Origin: Gallionellales bacterium GWA2_60_18
GTDB taxonomy: Bacteria; Pseudomonadota; Gammaproteobacteria; Burkholderiales; Gallionellaceae
Direction of reading: 5' to 3'
DNA: 64,000 bases
Assembly: GCA_001801105.1 (NCBI GenBank)
Contig: MGWS01000024.1
Coordinates: 19,913 to 83,912, forward strand
Positions 1 to 8,663 of this stretch are shown piece after piece (positions within the stretch are counted from its first letter, which is position 1; each line of letters begins with the position of its first letter). Made by a program: the position numbers and the translations under genes. The notes under the pieces are model-generated. The model saw only the letters and a program-made list of their open reading frames with translations. It searched no databases and was not told the origin of the DNA.

Positions 1-2
1 AG

Positions 3-287
3 CAAAAATCGGGGCCAGGAGCCATAACATTTCTTACAGATATTGCGGCTCAACGTCTTTCTGAATTTGACTCAAATCACGTCCTTCATGGCACCACCCC
101 GATGCTATGCTGGGCTAGTGAGCGTGAAGCAACCGCACTACTCGGCTATTCAAATTCGAAACTAAAAAACCATCCGAATGAAAGCGACGGACGTCGACAA
201 GCACTAGCTACCACCTTCTACTGGGAGCAAGTTGTGGCACAAAAGCTATACCTTCCCGACCTATATGAAGGCCCGTTTCCACCATAA
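3..287 (+). CDS. C-terminal part of an unrecognised protein (cut by window edge)
   Basis: The frame is open from the window edge to the TAA at 285-287, giving about 94 residues of a protein whose start lies upstream. The first methionine in the window, at 102, is well inside the open frame and is not a likely start. The visible part has no motif I recognise; it is polar and ends in PDLYEGPFPP. Codon use is AT-richer than most of the window, and the gene is followed by a toxin-antitoxin pair, so this edge may be accessory DNA (inference). No function can be assigned. Confidence 0.5.
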   Translation, partial: QKSGPGAITFLTDIAAQRLSEFDSNHVLHGTTPMLCWASEREATALLGYSNSKLKNHPNESDGRRQALATTFYWEQVVAQKLYLPDLYEGPFPP

Positions 288-334
288 GTTCTCATGGAAA
301 GAATAAGGAGCCGTGCTCAAATTAAATCCGCCTA

Positions 335-616
335 TCAAGCCGCCTTCTTTAACCGCATCTCCAGCCGAATCTCCGCCGTCGCCAGCATGTTGACCAGTGT
401 GTCGAGCGAGAACACGTCGATCTTGCCGCGCATCAGATCGGAAATGCGGGGCTGGGTGACGCCGAGGGTCTTGGCGGCTTCGGACTGAGTCATGCCGCTA
501 CTGCGGATGTGTTCGGTGATGGCGCGCATCAGCTCGGCGCGCGCCTTCATGTTGGCAGCATCGCCGGGGGTATCTTCGATGGCGTCCCATACACTCTTGT
601 ATCGTTGTTTGCTCAT
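335..616 (-). CDS. XRE/HigA-type helix-turn-helix antitoxin
   Basis: A 93-residue protein with one HTH_3-type helix-turn-helix at about residues 37-75 (MTQSEAAKTLGVTQPRISDL, then MRGKIDVFSLDTLVNML). This is the arrangement of small antitoxins that pair with RelE/Gp49-type toxins: they bind their own operator and neutralise the toxin. The start overlaps the stop of the upstream toxin gene by 4 bases, so toxin and antitoxin are cotranscribed in the toxin-first order seen in HigBA-like modules. Autorepression is expected from the family but no operator was identified. Confidence 0.85.
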   Translation of the reverse strand: MSKQRYKSVWDAIEDTPGDAANMKARAELMRAITEHIRSSGMTQSEAAKTLGVTQPRISDLMRGKIDVFSLDTLVNMLATAEIRLEMRLKKAA

Positions 617-951
617 TTCGCACCTCGCATGAGTTCGTTGTAACGTTTACCTGCCAGCGCGATGTCCTGCGCGGATGTCCGTTGCGTCTTTTTCTGGAAG
701 CAGTGCAGCACATAGACTGCGTCCTTGAGTTTGGCGATGTAGACCACGCGGAACGCGCCAGCCTCATCTTGAATCCTGATCTCCTGCACGCCCACACCGA
801 CGGTTTTCATCGGCTTCCAGTCGTCCGGTTCTTCGCCGTGTTGCACTTTGTCGATCTGATAACCCGCTTCGCGGCGAACCGGAAGCGGGAAGTCGCGCAG
901 GTCGTTCAGCGCACCACCAAGGAATTCAACCGGTTTTGGTTGTTTATGCAC
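613..951 (-). CDS. Gp49/HigB-like (RelE superfamily) toxin
   Basis: A 112-residue protein of the phage-derived Gp49-like/HigB family (PF05973 type): FLGGALNDLRDFP near the N-terminus, then WKPMKTVGVGVQEIR and a C-terminal FRVVYIAKLKDAVYVLHCF core followed by KKTQRTS. Such proteins are ribosome-dependent mRNA interferases. The frame is open back to 1059, but I chose the GTG at 951. The added N-terminus would not resemble the family, the family length is about 110 residues, and the bases just upstream are AT-rich and promoter-like (TATACA near 961). The stop overlaps the antitoxin start. Activity is inferred from family only. Confidence 0.75.
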   Translation of the reverse strand: MHKQPKPVEFLGGALNDLRDFPLPVRREAGYQIDKVQHGEEPDDWKPMKTVGVGVQEIRIQDEAGAFRVVYIAKLKDAVYVLHCFQKKTQRTSAQDIALAGKRYNELMRGAK

Positions 952-1068
952 GGAGGAATTATACACAATCTTGTATATCCAGGAAGGGGTCTCCGTCACA
1001 GAGATAACGTTCGAATTGCTTCCCAAGCCGAATATCCGTAACGGATCGGCAACAGCCACTCGTCCTAA

Positions 1069-1329
1069 TCACTCGGCCGACTGGCTAACTGTCTGCACCA
1101 GCTGAGACAGATCACCCGAAGCCTGCGATGCGGGTTGCGAGCCCTGGATCCAGTCCACCGCCTCGCCCACGCCCCACGACACCAGCAAGGCGAGCAGGAA
1201 CACCAGGATTCCGCGTGTCATGCCCTTGGCTATCCCCTGCTCGTCCAGATAGCGGTTGAAATACCAGGCGGCGACGAAGAACGCGATGGTGGAGATAATC
1301 AGGTTCCACATGGATGGCAATGCAAACAT
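1069..1329 (-). CDS. Small two-helix membrane protein, function unknown
   Basis: An 86-residue protein with two predicted transmembrane segments, at about residues 8-26 (LIISTIAFFVAAWYF) and 38-58 (GILVFLLALLVSWGV), and a polar Gln/Ser-rich C-terminal tail. The methionine at residue 7 (MWNL) is an equally good start and would leave helix 1 at the very N-terminus. It is transcribed in the same direction as the toxin-antitoxin pair but is separated from it by about 110 bases. I recognise no family. Confidence 0.55.
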   Translation of the reverse strand: MFALPSMWNLIISTIAFFVAAWYFNRYLDEQGIAKGMTRGILVFLLALLVSWGVGEAVDWIQGSQPASQASGDLSQLVQTVSQSAE

Positions 1330-1374
1330 TGTGTGTTCAACCCGGAAAATTCATTAGAACCAAACCCCTCCCGA

Positions 1375-1394
1375 CCTCCCCTTGTCAGGGGAGG
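1375..1394. repeat. CCTCCCC/GGGGAGG hairpin in a short dispersed-type repeat
   Basis: CCTCCCC, a 6-base loop and GGGGAGG form a 7-bp hairpin in a pyrimidine-rich stretch between the HD-GYP gene and the small membrane protein. It lies just downstream of the HD-GYP stop (minus strand), where it could act as a weak terminator. There is no strong T run, so a dispersed intergenic repeat is as likely. Confidence 0.4.
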
Positions 1395-1456
1395 AGCGAG
1401 CTTTGCTCTCCCCCTTGTGCGAGCATCCGCTGCGCGGATTGCCCGCTTGACCCGCT

Positions 1457-2746
1457 TCAGGGGAGAACTGAACCGGCTCCGCTGCGCTGGAACGGCGAGT
1501 CGCCCGGACCGGGCAGCGCGGTCGCCATGGCCTGCTCCATGTTCTCGCCGACCAAGCCGACGATGGCTGCATCCAGCCGTCCCTTTTCTGCCTGCTCGTT
1601 CAGGAATGCAAGCACCTCATGCGCGGGCAGCCCGGCGCGATAGGGCCGGTCCTGCGCCAGCGCCTGGAAGATATCGGCGACACGCAGGATGCGCGCCTCG
1701 GTCGGCATGTCCTTGCCGTGGATGTGGAACGGGTATCCCGTGCCATCCGGCTCCTCGTGGTGGTAGGCGGCCCACAGCGCGAGTTCCTCGAAGCCGCCGA
1801 TGTTGCGCAAGATCCGGTAGGTCTCGAAGCTGTGCGTATTGATGATCCGGCGCTCGTGGGTGTCCAGTCTTCCCGGCTTGTCGAGTATCTCGTCCGGCAC
1901 GCGCAGCTTGCCGAGGTCGTGCAACAGTCCGGCCAGCTCGAGCTTGTCGCAATTCTCCTTGCCGATCCCGGCGCATTCGGCGAGGAAACGCGCCAGGCGT
2001 GCCACACCGAGGGAATGGTGCGCAGTGAACTCGCTCTTAGCGTCGACGATGTGCGAGAAGATCACGGCCAGTTGCCGCAGCTCTCCGAACGAGGGCTGGT
2101 AGCTCGCGTCATGCGCCAGCATCTCGTACAGGTAAGACTGGATCGAATATGGTTCGAGCAACAGCCAGAACGCTTCGGTTTCCGATGCCGCCATGAAGGC
2201 GTCCACCAGCTCGGGCGCGAAATAGCTGCCGGCGTTGCGCGCGATCTGGGCGCGTATCTCGCCGACGTGGTCGAACAGCCGGTTGCCGCCGTGATACGGC
2301 CCCGCCAGCGCATCCACGCGGTCTACCATGAAGATCAGGTTGGCTTCCTGCGCCTGTTGGGCGGTAAGTTGCGCAGGGGATAGCGCGCGCAACTGCTCCC
2401 AGTGCGTATGGTGATAGCGCACCGGAAGCGCCATGCGCGACAGCGGCGCGAATTCCCGGAGGATGGCGAATCCCTTTTCGGCATGCACCTGCGAGCCGTC
2501 CCAGTCGAACTCGCTAATCAGATGGTAATGCGTCTCCGTCGTGGACACGCCGATATCGTGCAACAGCCCCAGGTCGAACAAAAAGGTCGTCTCCGCCTGT
2601 GCCAGCCCCAGCACCTTGCCGCATTCGGCCGCCATGATGCCGACCCGCTTGCCGTGGGCGACATCGTCGATGCCCACGAGATCGAGCGCGTTGGACAGCG
2701 CGTAGATCACCTGACGCAGGTCGGATCGGAGAGAGGTATGGTTCAT
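1457..2746 (-). CDS. Double HD-domain / HD-GYP phosphodiesterase-like protein
   Basis: A 429-residue cytoplasmic protein with two HD-type modules. The N-terminal one (about residues 20-150) carries LGLLHDIG and VRYHHTHW. The C-terminal one (about 240-400) is a complete HD-GYP domain with HHSLGVARLA, LLHDLGKLRVPDEIL, HHEEPDGTGYP and the downstream RVADIFQAL.QDRPYR. HD-GYP domains with these residues hydrolyse cyclic di-GMP to pGpG or GMP. There is no receiver domain, so the input signal may be sensed by the N-terminal HD module. The last ~20 residues run into repeat-like DNA and may not be conserved. An HDOD protein follows upstream on the same strand, 115 bases away. Confidence 0.88.
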   Translation of the reverse strand: MNHTSLRSDLRQVIYALSNALDLVGIDDVAHGKRVGIMAAECGKVLGLAQAETTFLFDLGLLHDIGVSTTETHYHLISEFDWDGSQVHAEKGFAILREFAPLSRMALPVRYHHTHWEQLRALSPAQLTAQQAQEANLIFMVDRVDALAGPYHGGNRLFDHVGEIRAQIARNAGSYFAPELVDAFMAASETEAFWLLLEPYSIQSYLYEMLAHDASYQPSFGELRQLAVIFSHIVDAKSEFTAHHSLGVARLARFLAECAGIGKENCDKLELAGLLHDLGKLRVPDEILDKPGRLDTHERRIINTHSFETYRILRNIGGFEELALWAAYHHEEPDGTGYPFHIHGKDMPTEARILRVADIFQALAQDRPYRAGLPAHEVLAFLNEQAEKGRLDAAIVGLVGENMEQAMATALPGPGDSPFQRSGAGSVLP

Positions 2747-2861
2747 GAAGTCTTTCCGCTTTTCGGGCTATGGAAAGTTAATTTTATACATGGCGCCGGG
2801 AACCGTGGCGAGCGAACCGGGACTGGGGTCGCGCGGTGAAGAAAAATTGCGCCAACCGGCC

Positions 2862-3737
2862 TCAGCGGTAGGAGCGGATTTCCTCCAGCTCGGCCAAAGC
2901 GTCTTCTGTAATGCCCTCCATATCTTCGGAACTGAGACCGAGATAGTCTTGCGCCATCTGGCCGCTGACGAGCCACTCTGCGTCATCGGGCTTGCGCAGG
3001 AAGGCGGCGACAATATGCTCGGCCACCTGTGTAATGGCCACCAGGGTGCAGACCTCCGGCGTGGAACGATCATCGGGCCGGGTGAAAATAGTATGGTCGT
3101 GGTGCACCAGGATGGCCTGGCTGATATGTTCGGGCAGATACCAGTTACGGGCCAGCATGTTGCCGACTACGGCATGGTTGGTAGCGTAATGCTGGTCTTC
3201 GATGGCGATGACCAGTTTGGCGGACTGGTTCGAAGCGGCGAGTTTCTCTTTGTAATCGGAGAATTTCTGCATCAGGATGGGAATGCCGCAGTCGTGGAAC
3301 AGGCCGAGGGTATAGGCATCATCATGGGAAACGCCGTGCAGCTGGGCGGCCATGTGGGAGGCCACCACTGCCGTAAAGTTGGAGCGGTCCCAGAAACGCT
3401 CCATGGTTATCTTGTCGCCGCCCAATTTGCCTTGCAGGGCTGAGCCCCGCACGATCTGCGTCAGGTTCTTGAGTCCCAGCACCGATACCGCCTGCTGCAC
3501 CGAGCTGGCCTTGTAGCGCAGCGCGAAGAAGGGAGAGTTGGCCGTCTTCAGCATCGATGCCGCCAAGCCCACGTCCCCGCTGATGAGCTTGACCAGTTTC
3601 GCGAAATCCACATCCGGCTGGCGCGCTTCCTCAAGGAGCGCCACCACTACCTCGGGGCACGGCGGGATATGAATGCTTTTCAGGATGTTTTCAGTTGTCT
3701 GGCTGTCGATTTGTGTTTGTTTTACCTGGTCGTCCAT
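2862..3737 (-). CDS. HDOD domain signalling protein
   Basis: A 291-residue protein with an HDOD domain over about residues 20-220 (IPPCPEVVVALLEEA, LVKLISGDVGLAASMLKTANSP, LGLFHDCGIPIL). HDOD is a divergent HD domain, often without catalytic activity, used in signal transduction and in regulation of motility, competence and biofilm. It lies upstream of, and on the same strand as, the HD-GYP protein, so the two may form a signalling pair. There is no additional GGDEF/EAL domain. Family assignment is firm; the process controlled is unknown. Confidence 0.85.
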   Translation of the reverse strand: MDDQVKQTQIDSQTTENILKSIHIPPCPEVVVALLEEARQPDVDFAKLVKLISGDVGLAASMLKTANSPFFALRYKASSVQQAVSVLGLKNLTQIVRGSALQGKLGGDKITMERFWDRSNFTAVVASHMAAQLHGVSHDDAYTLGLFHDCGIPILMQKFSDYKEKLAASNQSAKLVIAIEDQHYATNHAVVGNMLARNWYLPEHISQAILVHHDHTIFTRPDDRSTPEVCTLVAITQVAEHIVAAFLRKPDDAEWLVSGQMAQDYLGLSSEDMEGITEDALAELEEIRSYR

Positions 3738-3844
3738 GATCCCGTATCCCTAAGAAAAATCCCCCGGTACTCTACCCACATCACATGCCATTGGCAATTA
3801 CATGCAAGCGGCCGCCGGGGCATCGAGCCGATGCCGGACAAAGT

Positions 3845-4714
3845 TCAGGGATGTTCGATTGTGGTCAGCATGTCCGCCACTGCCGGATAACACAAGCGCA
3901 CTTTCAACTCCTGCTTCATGCGCCGGTTGGTCAGCCGCCGCGATTCATTGATGAACGACAGCAGAGATTCCGGCAGCGTGCGTTGCGCTTCGGCGCGGCT
4001 GATGCGCGGCGGCCGCGCCAGGCCGGACGCGTCCGCCACCGCATCGAGATAGTCGCCCAGCTTCATCGTGCCATCGTCGCTGGCGTGATAGATGCGGTTC
4101 GGTCTGGCGCGGCGCAGCGCGGCCACGACGATGCGCGCCAGGTCGTCGGCATGGATGTGGTTGGTGTAGCTGTCCTGCTCTGCCACGATGGACGGCGTGC
4201 CTGCGCGCAGCCGCTCCAGCGGCAGGCGCTCGGCGGCGTAGATGCCGGGCACGCGCAGGATGGCGGCTTTCACGCCATTGCGCTCGGCCCAGTCGCGTAT
4301 CCGGCCTTCGGCATCGGCGCGGCGTTGCGCCCGTGCCGTTTGCGGATGCGGCGAGCGCGTCTCGTCCACCCATGCGCCGCCGCAATCGCCGTACACACCG
4401 CTGGTGCTGAGGTAGACCAGTTGTTTCGGCAATGCGCCTTGCGACAGGGCGGCGAGCAGGTGGCGGGTGCGGGTATCGCGCGCGCCTGTTGCGGGTGGTG
4501 GCGCAAAGTGCAGCACGATGTCGGCCAGTCCGGCGAGGCGTGCCAGGCTGCGGCGATTGTCCAGGTCGCCGACAACGGGGACGACGCCGAGCGCACGCAG
4601 TTCCGCGCCGCGCGCCGGGTCGCGCACCAGCGCAAGGATGCGGTAATGTTTCTGCAACAGGGGGATGGCGCGTCCGGCCACGTCGCCGCAGCCGACGATC
4701 AGCAGTCGTCTCAT
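3845..4714 (-). CDS. NAD-dependent epimerase/dehydratase-like (atypical SDR) protein
   Basis: A 289-residue extended/atypical SDR protein. It begins with a dinucleotide-binding segment (LLIVGCGDVAGRAIPLLQ), then VVGDLDNRRSLARLAG, LVYLSTSGVYGDCGG in the active-site strand region, and YTNHIHADDLARIVVAAL. The whole resembles YeeZ-type epimerase-like proteins. The substrate cannot be told from sequence. It is divergent from the ferredoxin reductase gene at 4758, with only about 43 bases between the starts, so the promoters must overlap. Confidence 0.75.
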   Translation of the reverse strand: MRRLLIVGCGDVAGRAIPLLQKHYRILALVRDPARGAELRALGVVPVVGDLDNRRSLARLAGLADIVLHFAPPPATGARDTRTRHLLAALSQGALPKQLVYLSTSGVYGDCGGAWVDETRSPHPQTARAQRRADAEGRIRDWAERNGVKAAILRVPGIYAAERLPLERLRAGTPSIVAEQDSYTNHIHADDLARIVVAALRRARPNRIYHASDDGTMKLGDYLDAVADASGLARPPRISRAEAQRTLPESLLSFINESRRLTNRRMKQELKVRLCYPAVADMLTTIEHP

Positions 4715-4757
4715 GGCGGGATTATAATCCGCGCTTTCATGGAATCAGGGTCAGCGC

Positions 4758-5777
4758 ATGTCGTTCAAGGTCACCATCCAGCCCAGCGGCCACAGCTTTC
4801 CCATCGAGGCGGACGAGACTGTCCTTGAAGCCGCGCTCAAGCACGGCTACACCCTGCCCTACAGTTGCCGCAACGGCGTGTGCGGCGTATGCAAGGGCAA
4901 GGTGGCAGAAGGCGCCGTGAGCCACGGCGAGCATCCGGACAGCATACTGACGGAAGCCGAGAAGTCCGCCGGCATGGCGCTGTTCTGCTGTGCCAAACCG
5001 TTGTCAGACCTGATCGTCGAGAGCCGCGAAGTGACCGGCGCCGGCGACATCCCGGTCAAGACGCTGCCGTGCCGCGTGCAGAAGATGGAACGCCCGGCGC
5101 AGGACGTGATGGTGCTGCACCTCATGCTGCCCGCGAACGAGCGCCTGCAATTCCTCGCCGGCCAGTACATCGACATCCTGCTGAAAGACGGAAGCACGCG
5201 CAGCTTCTCGCTGGCCAATGCGCCGCACCAGGACGAGTTCCTCGAGTTGCACATCCGCAACATCGCGGGCGGCGGTTTCACGCATCATGTCTTCAACGAG
5301 ATGAAGGTGCGCGACATCCTGCGCTTCCGCGGGCCGTTCGGCACGTTCTTCCTGCGCGAGGACACGGACAAGCCCATCATCTTCGTCGCCAGCGGCACCG
5401 GCTTCGCGCCGGTCAAGGCGATCATCGAGCATGCGCTGCACAGCGGCATCAGCCGCCCGATGCATATCTACTGGGGCGGACGCACGCTGGCAGACCTGTA
5501 TATGCCGGACAAGGTGAAGCAATGGGAAGCGAGCGGCATCTGCTTCACGCCGGTATTGTCGGAGGCTTTGCCGGAAGACCATTGGCATGGACGTACCGGC
5601 TTCGTGCACCAGGCGGTGCTGGACGATCACGCCGACCTGTCCGGCTACGAGGTGTATGCCTGCGGCGCGCCGGTGATGGTCGAAGCGGCGCAGCGCGATT
5701 TCATCGCCCTGCGCGGACTGCCGCAAGCATCGTTCTTCTCGGATGCCTTCTGCTTTGCGCCGAAGGCTGCCAACTGA
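4758..5777 (+). CDS. 2Fe-2S / FAD / NAD(P)H oxidoreductase (CDP-6-deoxy-glucoseen reductase-like)
   Basis: A 339-residue electron-transfer flavoprotein. An N-terminal plant-type 2Fe-2S ferredoxin domain (residues ~1-90) has cluster cysteines in SCRNGVCGVCKGKV and LFCCAKP. A ferredoxin-reductase FAD domain follows (RSFSLANAP, residues ~100-200), then an NAD(P) domain (FVASGTGFAPVKAIIEHAL, YACGAPVMVEAA). This is the AscD/phenol-hydroxylase-reductase architecture. Enzymes of this type are usually annotated as CDP-6-deoxy-delta-3,4-glucoseen reductase, but no deoxysugar genes are nearby, so a general NAD(P)H electron donor is more likely. The downstream gene is convergent, with 2 bases between the stops. 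Confidence 0.8.
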   Translation: MSFKVTIQPSGHSFPIEADETVLEAALKHGYTLPYSCRNGVCGVCKGKVAEGAVSHGEHPDSILTEAEKSAGMALFCCAKPLSDLIVESREVTGAGDIPVKTLPCRVQKMERPAQDVMVLHLMLPANERLQFLAGQYIDILLKDGSTRSFSLANAPHQDEFLELHIRNIAGGGFTHHVFNEMKVRDILRFRGPFGTFFLREDTDKPIIFVASGTGFAPVKAIIEHALHSGISRPMHIYWGGRTLADLYMPDKVKQWEASGICFTPVLSEALPEDHWHGRTGFVHQAVLDDHADLSGYEVYACGAPVMVEAAQRDFIALRGLPQASFFSDAFCFAPKAAN

Positions 5778-5779
5778 TA

Positions 5780-6361
5780 TCAGCGCTTCAGCGAGATCCG
5801 CATCTCGCCGTTCTCCTGCTCTATCCTGAAGTGCCGCAGGACGCTCATCCCCAGCAGCGGCTGGGTCAAGCCGGGCGCGATGGTCGCCGGGACGTTGGCG
5901 ATGCGGAACGGGCCGAATTCCAGCTTCGGGATGACGGTGAGGCAGGCGCTGGCCGTCCCGTTCGCGGTCTGCATCAGGACCTGTTCGCGGCAATATACCT
6001 GCGCGGACATGGCCGCCTCCTGCGGCAGCGAAATAGCCGTCGCGCCGGTATCGACCACGAACGTCAGGCTCTTGCCGTTGATCGTGCCGTCGAGGAAATA
6101 ATGGCCGTTGGCGCGCTGCCTGAGCACCAGCACGCTGTCGGTGCCGGCCTTCGCCTCCTCGTCCAGTTGCGGTGCCTCCATTGCGGCGTTCCATGAAGAG
6201 ACCGGCTGCGCATCTTTGGCGCAGGGCCGCTCCTGATAGACCAGCGCGCCCTGCGCGTCCCTGCATTTGTAGATCGAGTCCGCCCGCGCGTCCGCGGCGG
6301 CAGCCGCGAGAACAACGCCCAGCAGCGCGGCGAAGAGGCTCAATCCGGATTCATTTTTCAT
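5780..6361 (-). CDS. Retropepsin-like aspartic protease with DUF4124 N-terminus
   Basis: A 193-residue exported protein: signal peptide (residues ~1-27, ending ADA), then a DUF4124-like segment (DSIYKCRDAQGALVYQERPC), then a single retropepsin-like domain (about 95-193) with FVVDTGATAISLP as the catalytic DTG motif and LLGMSVLRHF near the end. Single-domain retropepsins must dimerise for activity. The start overlaps the 3' end of hemY by 11 bases, so it is the last gene of the hemCDXY transcript. A role in periplasmic proteolysis is inferred from family. Confidence 0.78.
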   Translation of the reverse strand: MKNESGLSLFAALLGVVLAAAAADARADSIYKCRDAQGALVYQERPCAKDAQPVSSWNAAMEAPQLDEEAKAGTDSVLVLRQRANGHYFLDGTINGKSLTFVVDTGATAISLPQEAAMSAQVYCREQVLMQTANGTASACLTVIPKLEFGPFRIANVPATIAPGLTQPLLGMSVLRHFRIEQENGEMRISLKR

Positions 6362-7541
6362 TCGTCAGGTCCATCGCCTGGCGGTAATACCCGAACGCCT
6401 CGTCCGGCTTGCCCTGCCGTTCCGCCAGTTGCCCCAGCGCGGTGTAGGCGGCGCGGCTGGGCGCGACGCTGGCGCTGGCATCGAGGTAGCTCTGCGCCTT
6501 GCCCCACAACCGCTGGTGCAGGCACAGCTTGCCGAGCGCCAGCAGCAGGCCGGCATCGTCGCTGTGCTGTCCGAGCCATTTTTCGGCCTGCTCGATCTGC
6601 CCCACCAGGTCGCAGGATTGTTCATCGCCGGGCTGGCAATCGCCGTACAGCGCGACCAGTTCGCCGTCCCATTGCGCATTCAGGCTCTCGGCCAGCAGTT
6701 TCTGCGCGGACGCGCAGGCGCCGAGGCGGATCAATGCGCGGGATGCGGCGGCAACGATCCTGCCTTGCCGTTTCAGGTCGGACGGCATGGCTTTCAGGCA
6801 GGCTTTCAGGCCGTCCGGGTCTTCCTCGCGGCGCAGCTTTTCCAGCCAGGCCTGCTGGCGGAATTGCGCCGCCACCGTGATGTCGATGGCCTTGCGTTTC
6901 TCCAGTTGCTCCAGCAGGTCCAGCACCGCATCCCAGTTGCCCGCCTGCTGCTGCGCCCTGAGTTCCAGCATCAGCGCGCCGGTGTGTCCTTTCACGCCGC
7001 TGGCACGCAGTTCGCGCAGGGCGTTCAGCGCCCCCTGCGCATCGTGCTGGTCGAGCATGAACTTGCCGGTCGCCATCAGGCGCATGGTGGTGTCGCCCGC
7101 CGTCCTGCCCTCGGCTGCCGCCAGATAGGCATCGCGTTTTTCATATTCGCGCAGCTCGTGCGCCGAGCGCGCCGCGATGATGGGATGCAGCGCGGAGCTC
7201 TCGCCCAGTTCCATCGCGCGCGCAGCCGCCTTCTCCGCCGCCGCATAACGTCCCTCGAAGAATGCGCCGAGCGCATCGGACAGCAGCGCGCGCGATTTGG
7301 CCTGCACGCGCTCCAGGCGGAACTTGCGCACATAGTCCGGCAATTGCGTCGCCGCCACGGCCAGCCGTACCAGGCCATAAGCGAACAGGAATCCGAGCAG
7401 CAGCAGGACGGCGAACAGCATCAGCGACAGCTCGATGCGCCAGGGCGGCCAGACCAGCAGCACATAGCCCGGATTGTGCGACGCCATGGTCAGCGCGACG
7501 GCGGCGGCGAACAGCAGCAATATCCAGAACAGATATTTCAC
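6351..7541 (-). CDS. hemY: HemY-type TPR membrane protein
   Basis: A 396-residue inner-membrane protein: two N-terminal transmembrane segments (residues ~3-22 and ~38-62) and a long cytoplasmic region of TPR-like repeats, typical of HemY in the proteobacterial hemCDXY cluster. In gamma- and betaproteobacteria HemY is a conserved companion of haem synthesis without an established enzymatic activity; it is unrelated to the protoporphyrinogen oxidase once given the same name. The ATG overlaps the hemX stop by 4 bases, which implies translational coupling. Confidence 0.87.
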   Translation of the reverse strand: MKYLFWILLLFAAAVALTMASHNPGYVLLVWPPWRIELSLMLFAVLLLLGFLFAYGLVRLAVAATQLPDYVRKFRLERVQAKSRALLSDALGAFFEGRYAAAEKAAARAMELGESSALHPIIAARSAHELREYEKRDAYLAAAEGRTAGDTTMRLMATGKFMLDQHDAQGALNALRELRASGVKGHTGALMLELRAQQQAGNWDAVLDLLEQLEKRKAIDITVAAQFRQQAWLEKLRREEDPDGLKACLKAMPSDLKRQGRIVAAASRALIRLGACASAQKLLAESLNAQWDGELVALYGDCQPGDEQSCDLVGQIEQAEKWLGQHSDDAGLLLALGKLCLHQRLWGKAQSYLDASASVAPSRAAYTALGQLAERQGKPDEAFGYYRQAMDLTNEK

Positions 7542-8662
7542 TGCTGCGCTTTCTTGCCGGTGCCGCGCGGCGCGGGACCCGGCGCCGCCGTGAGTTCATG
7601 CGTCAGGCGGTAGTTGCGCACGGCCTGCAGGCTGCGGCTGATGTCCGGCAATTCGATGCTGACGTTGGACGCGGCCAGTTTCTTCAGCCCGGCCTGCATC
7701 TTCACGCCCTCGTTCGCCTTGCCGTCGAAATAGCGCGTGACCCACTGCTGGGCGGTCTTCAGCTCATGCCGGAAACCATCGCCGTCGCGCGACAGCAGGG
7801 CAATGCGCGCCATCAGCAGGCGCAGTTTGAGATTCTCGCGCAGGAAGAATTCCTGGCTGGGCGGCAGCAGCGGTATCTCGGTCTTGCCGGTGTCTTCGAT
7901 GCGCACCAGTTGCTTCGCCTCCTGCCACATCTCGCGCTGCAACTTCTGCCAGGTCGTCTCGTCCTTCGGCGGGACGGCCGGGGTGGCCGCCGCGGCCGGT
8001 TGCTCACCTGCCGCACGCTGCTGGTAGACCAGCGGCAACCCGTCCACCGCGGCCAGCAGGTTCTCTAGCTGGAAACTGAGGCCGTCGATATCCACGCCCG
8101 GCAAACCGCGCAGCTTGTCCATGTCATGGCCGATGGCCTTGCGCAATCCGTCGAAGGCCGGCCGGTCCATGCGCTGCAAACGCGCATCGGCGTTCTGCAT
8201 GGCGATCAGCGCCGCCTTGACGTTGGCCGACAACTGCAATTGCTGCCCGGCGATCAGCAGCATCTGTTCGACCTCCGCCAGCACCGTTTCGTCGCGGTAG
8301 GCCGACAGGTCGTTGTACAAGGCCTCCAGCGCGGCGCGCTGGTTCTGCGCCTCGACATAGCGCGCCTCCAGCGCCGCCAGCTTGACGGCCAGTTCGCGTA
8401 TCTCGTTCTGGCTCTGCGCCAGCAGCACCTGGCCGGCCTTGCTGGTGCCGTCCAGCTCGGCGATCTTCTGCGCCAGCTGTTGCTGCATGTCGCCGATGGC
8501 GCGGCGTCCGTCCAGCCACTGCCACAGGAAGATCACCACCAGCACGGCCAGCGTGAGCTGCGTGAGGCCGAGGTGCGCGAACACTCCCGCCGGTGTCTTG
8601 CGCGCAGCCGGTACGGCTGCGGCGGCAGTGTCTGGTTCGGAAGATGGTATCTGTTCGGTCAT
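7538..8662 (-). CDS. hemX: HemX-type membrane protein
   Basis: A 374-residue bitopic membrane protein: a Pro/Ala-rich cytoplasmic N-terminus, one transmembrane helix at about residues 34-50 (LTLAVLVVIFLWQW), a periplasmic coiled coil (~60-120) and the HemX C-terminal region. The family is often called uroporphyrin-III C-methyltransferase, but it lacks any SAM-dependent methyltransferase motif, so that label is misleading. It lies between hemD and hemY in the standard order. Its start is separated from the hemD stop by a single base, in a repeat that also encodes the HemD C-terminus. Confidence 0.87.
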   Translation of the reverse strand: MTEQIPSSEPDTAAAAVPAARKTPAGVFAHLGLTQLTLAVLVVIFLWQWLDGRRAIGDMQQQLAQKIAELDGTSKAGQVLLAQSQNEIRELAVKLAALEARYVEAQNQRAALEALYNDLSAYRDETVLAEVEQMLLIAGQQLQLSANVKAALIAMQNADARLQRMDRPAFDGLRKAIGHDMDKLRGLPGVDIDGLSFQLENLLAAVDGLPLVYQQRAAGEQPAAAATPAVPPKDETTWQKLQREMWQEAKQLVRIEDTGKTEIPLLPPSQEFFLRENLKLRLLMARIALLSRDGDGFRHELKTAQQWVTRYFDGKANEGVKMQAGLKKLAASNVSIELPDISRSLQAVRNYRLTHELTAAPGPAPRGTGKKAQQ

Positions 8663-8663
8663 A

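Noticed and set aside
7538..8662. Naming hemX as a uroporphyrin-III C-methyltransferase
   Set aside because: The protein has one membrane helix and a coiled coil and lacks methyltransferase motifs. The real activity in this window is in the C-terminal half of CysG.
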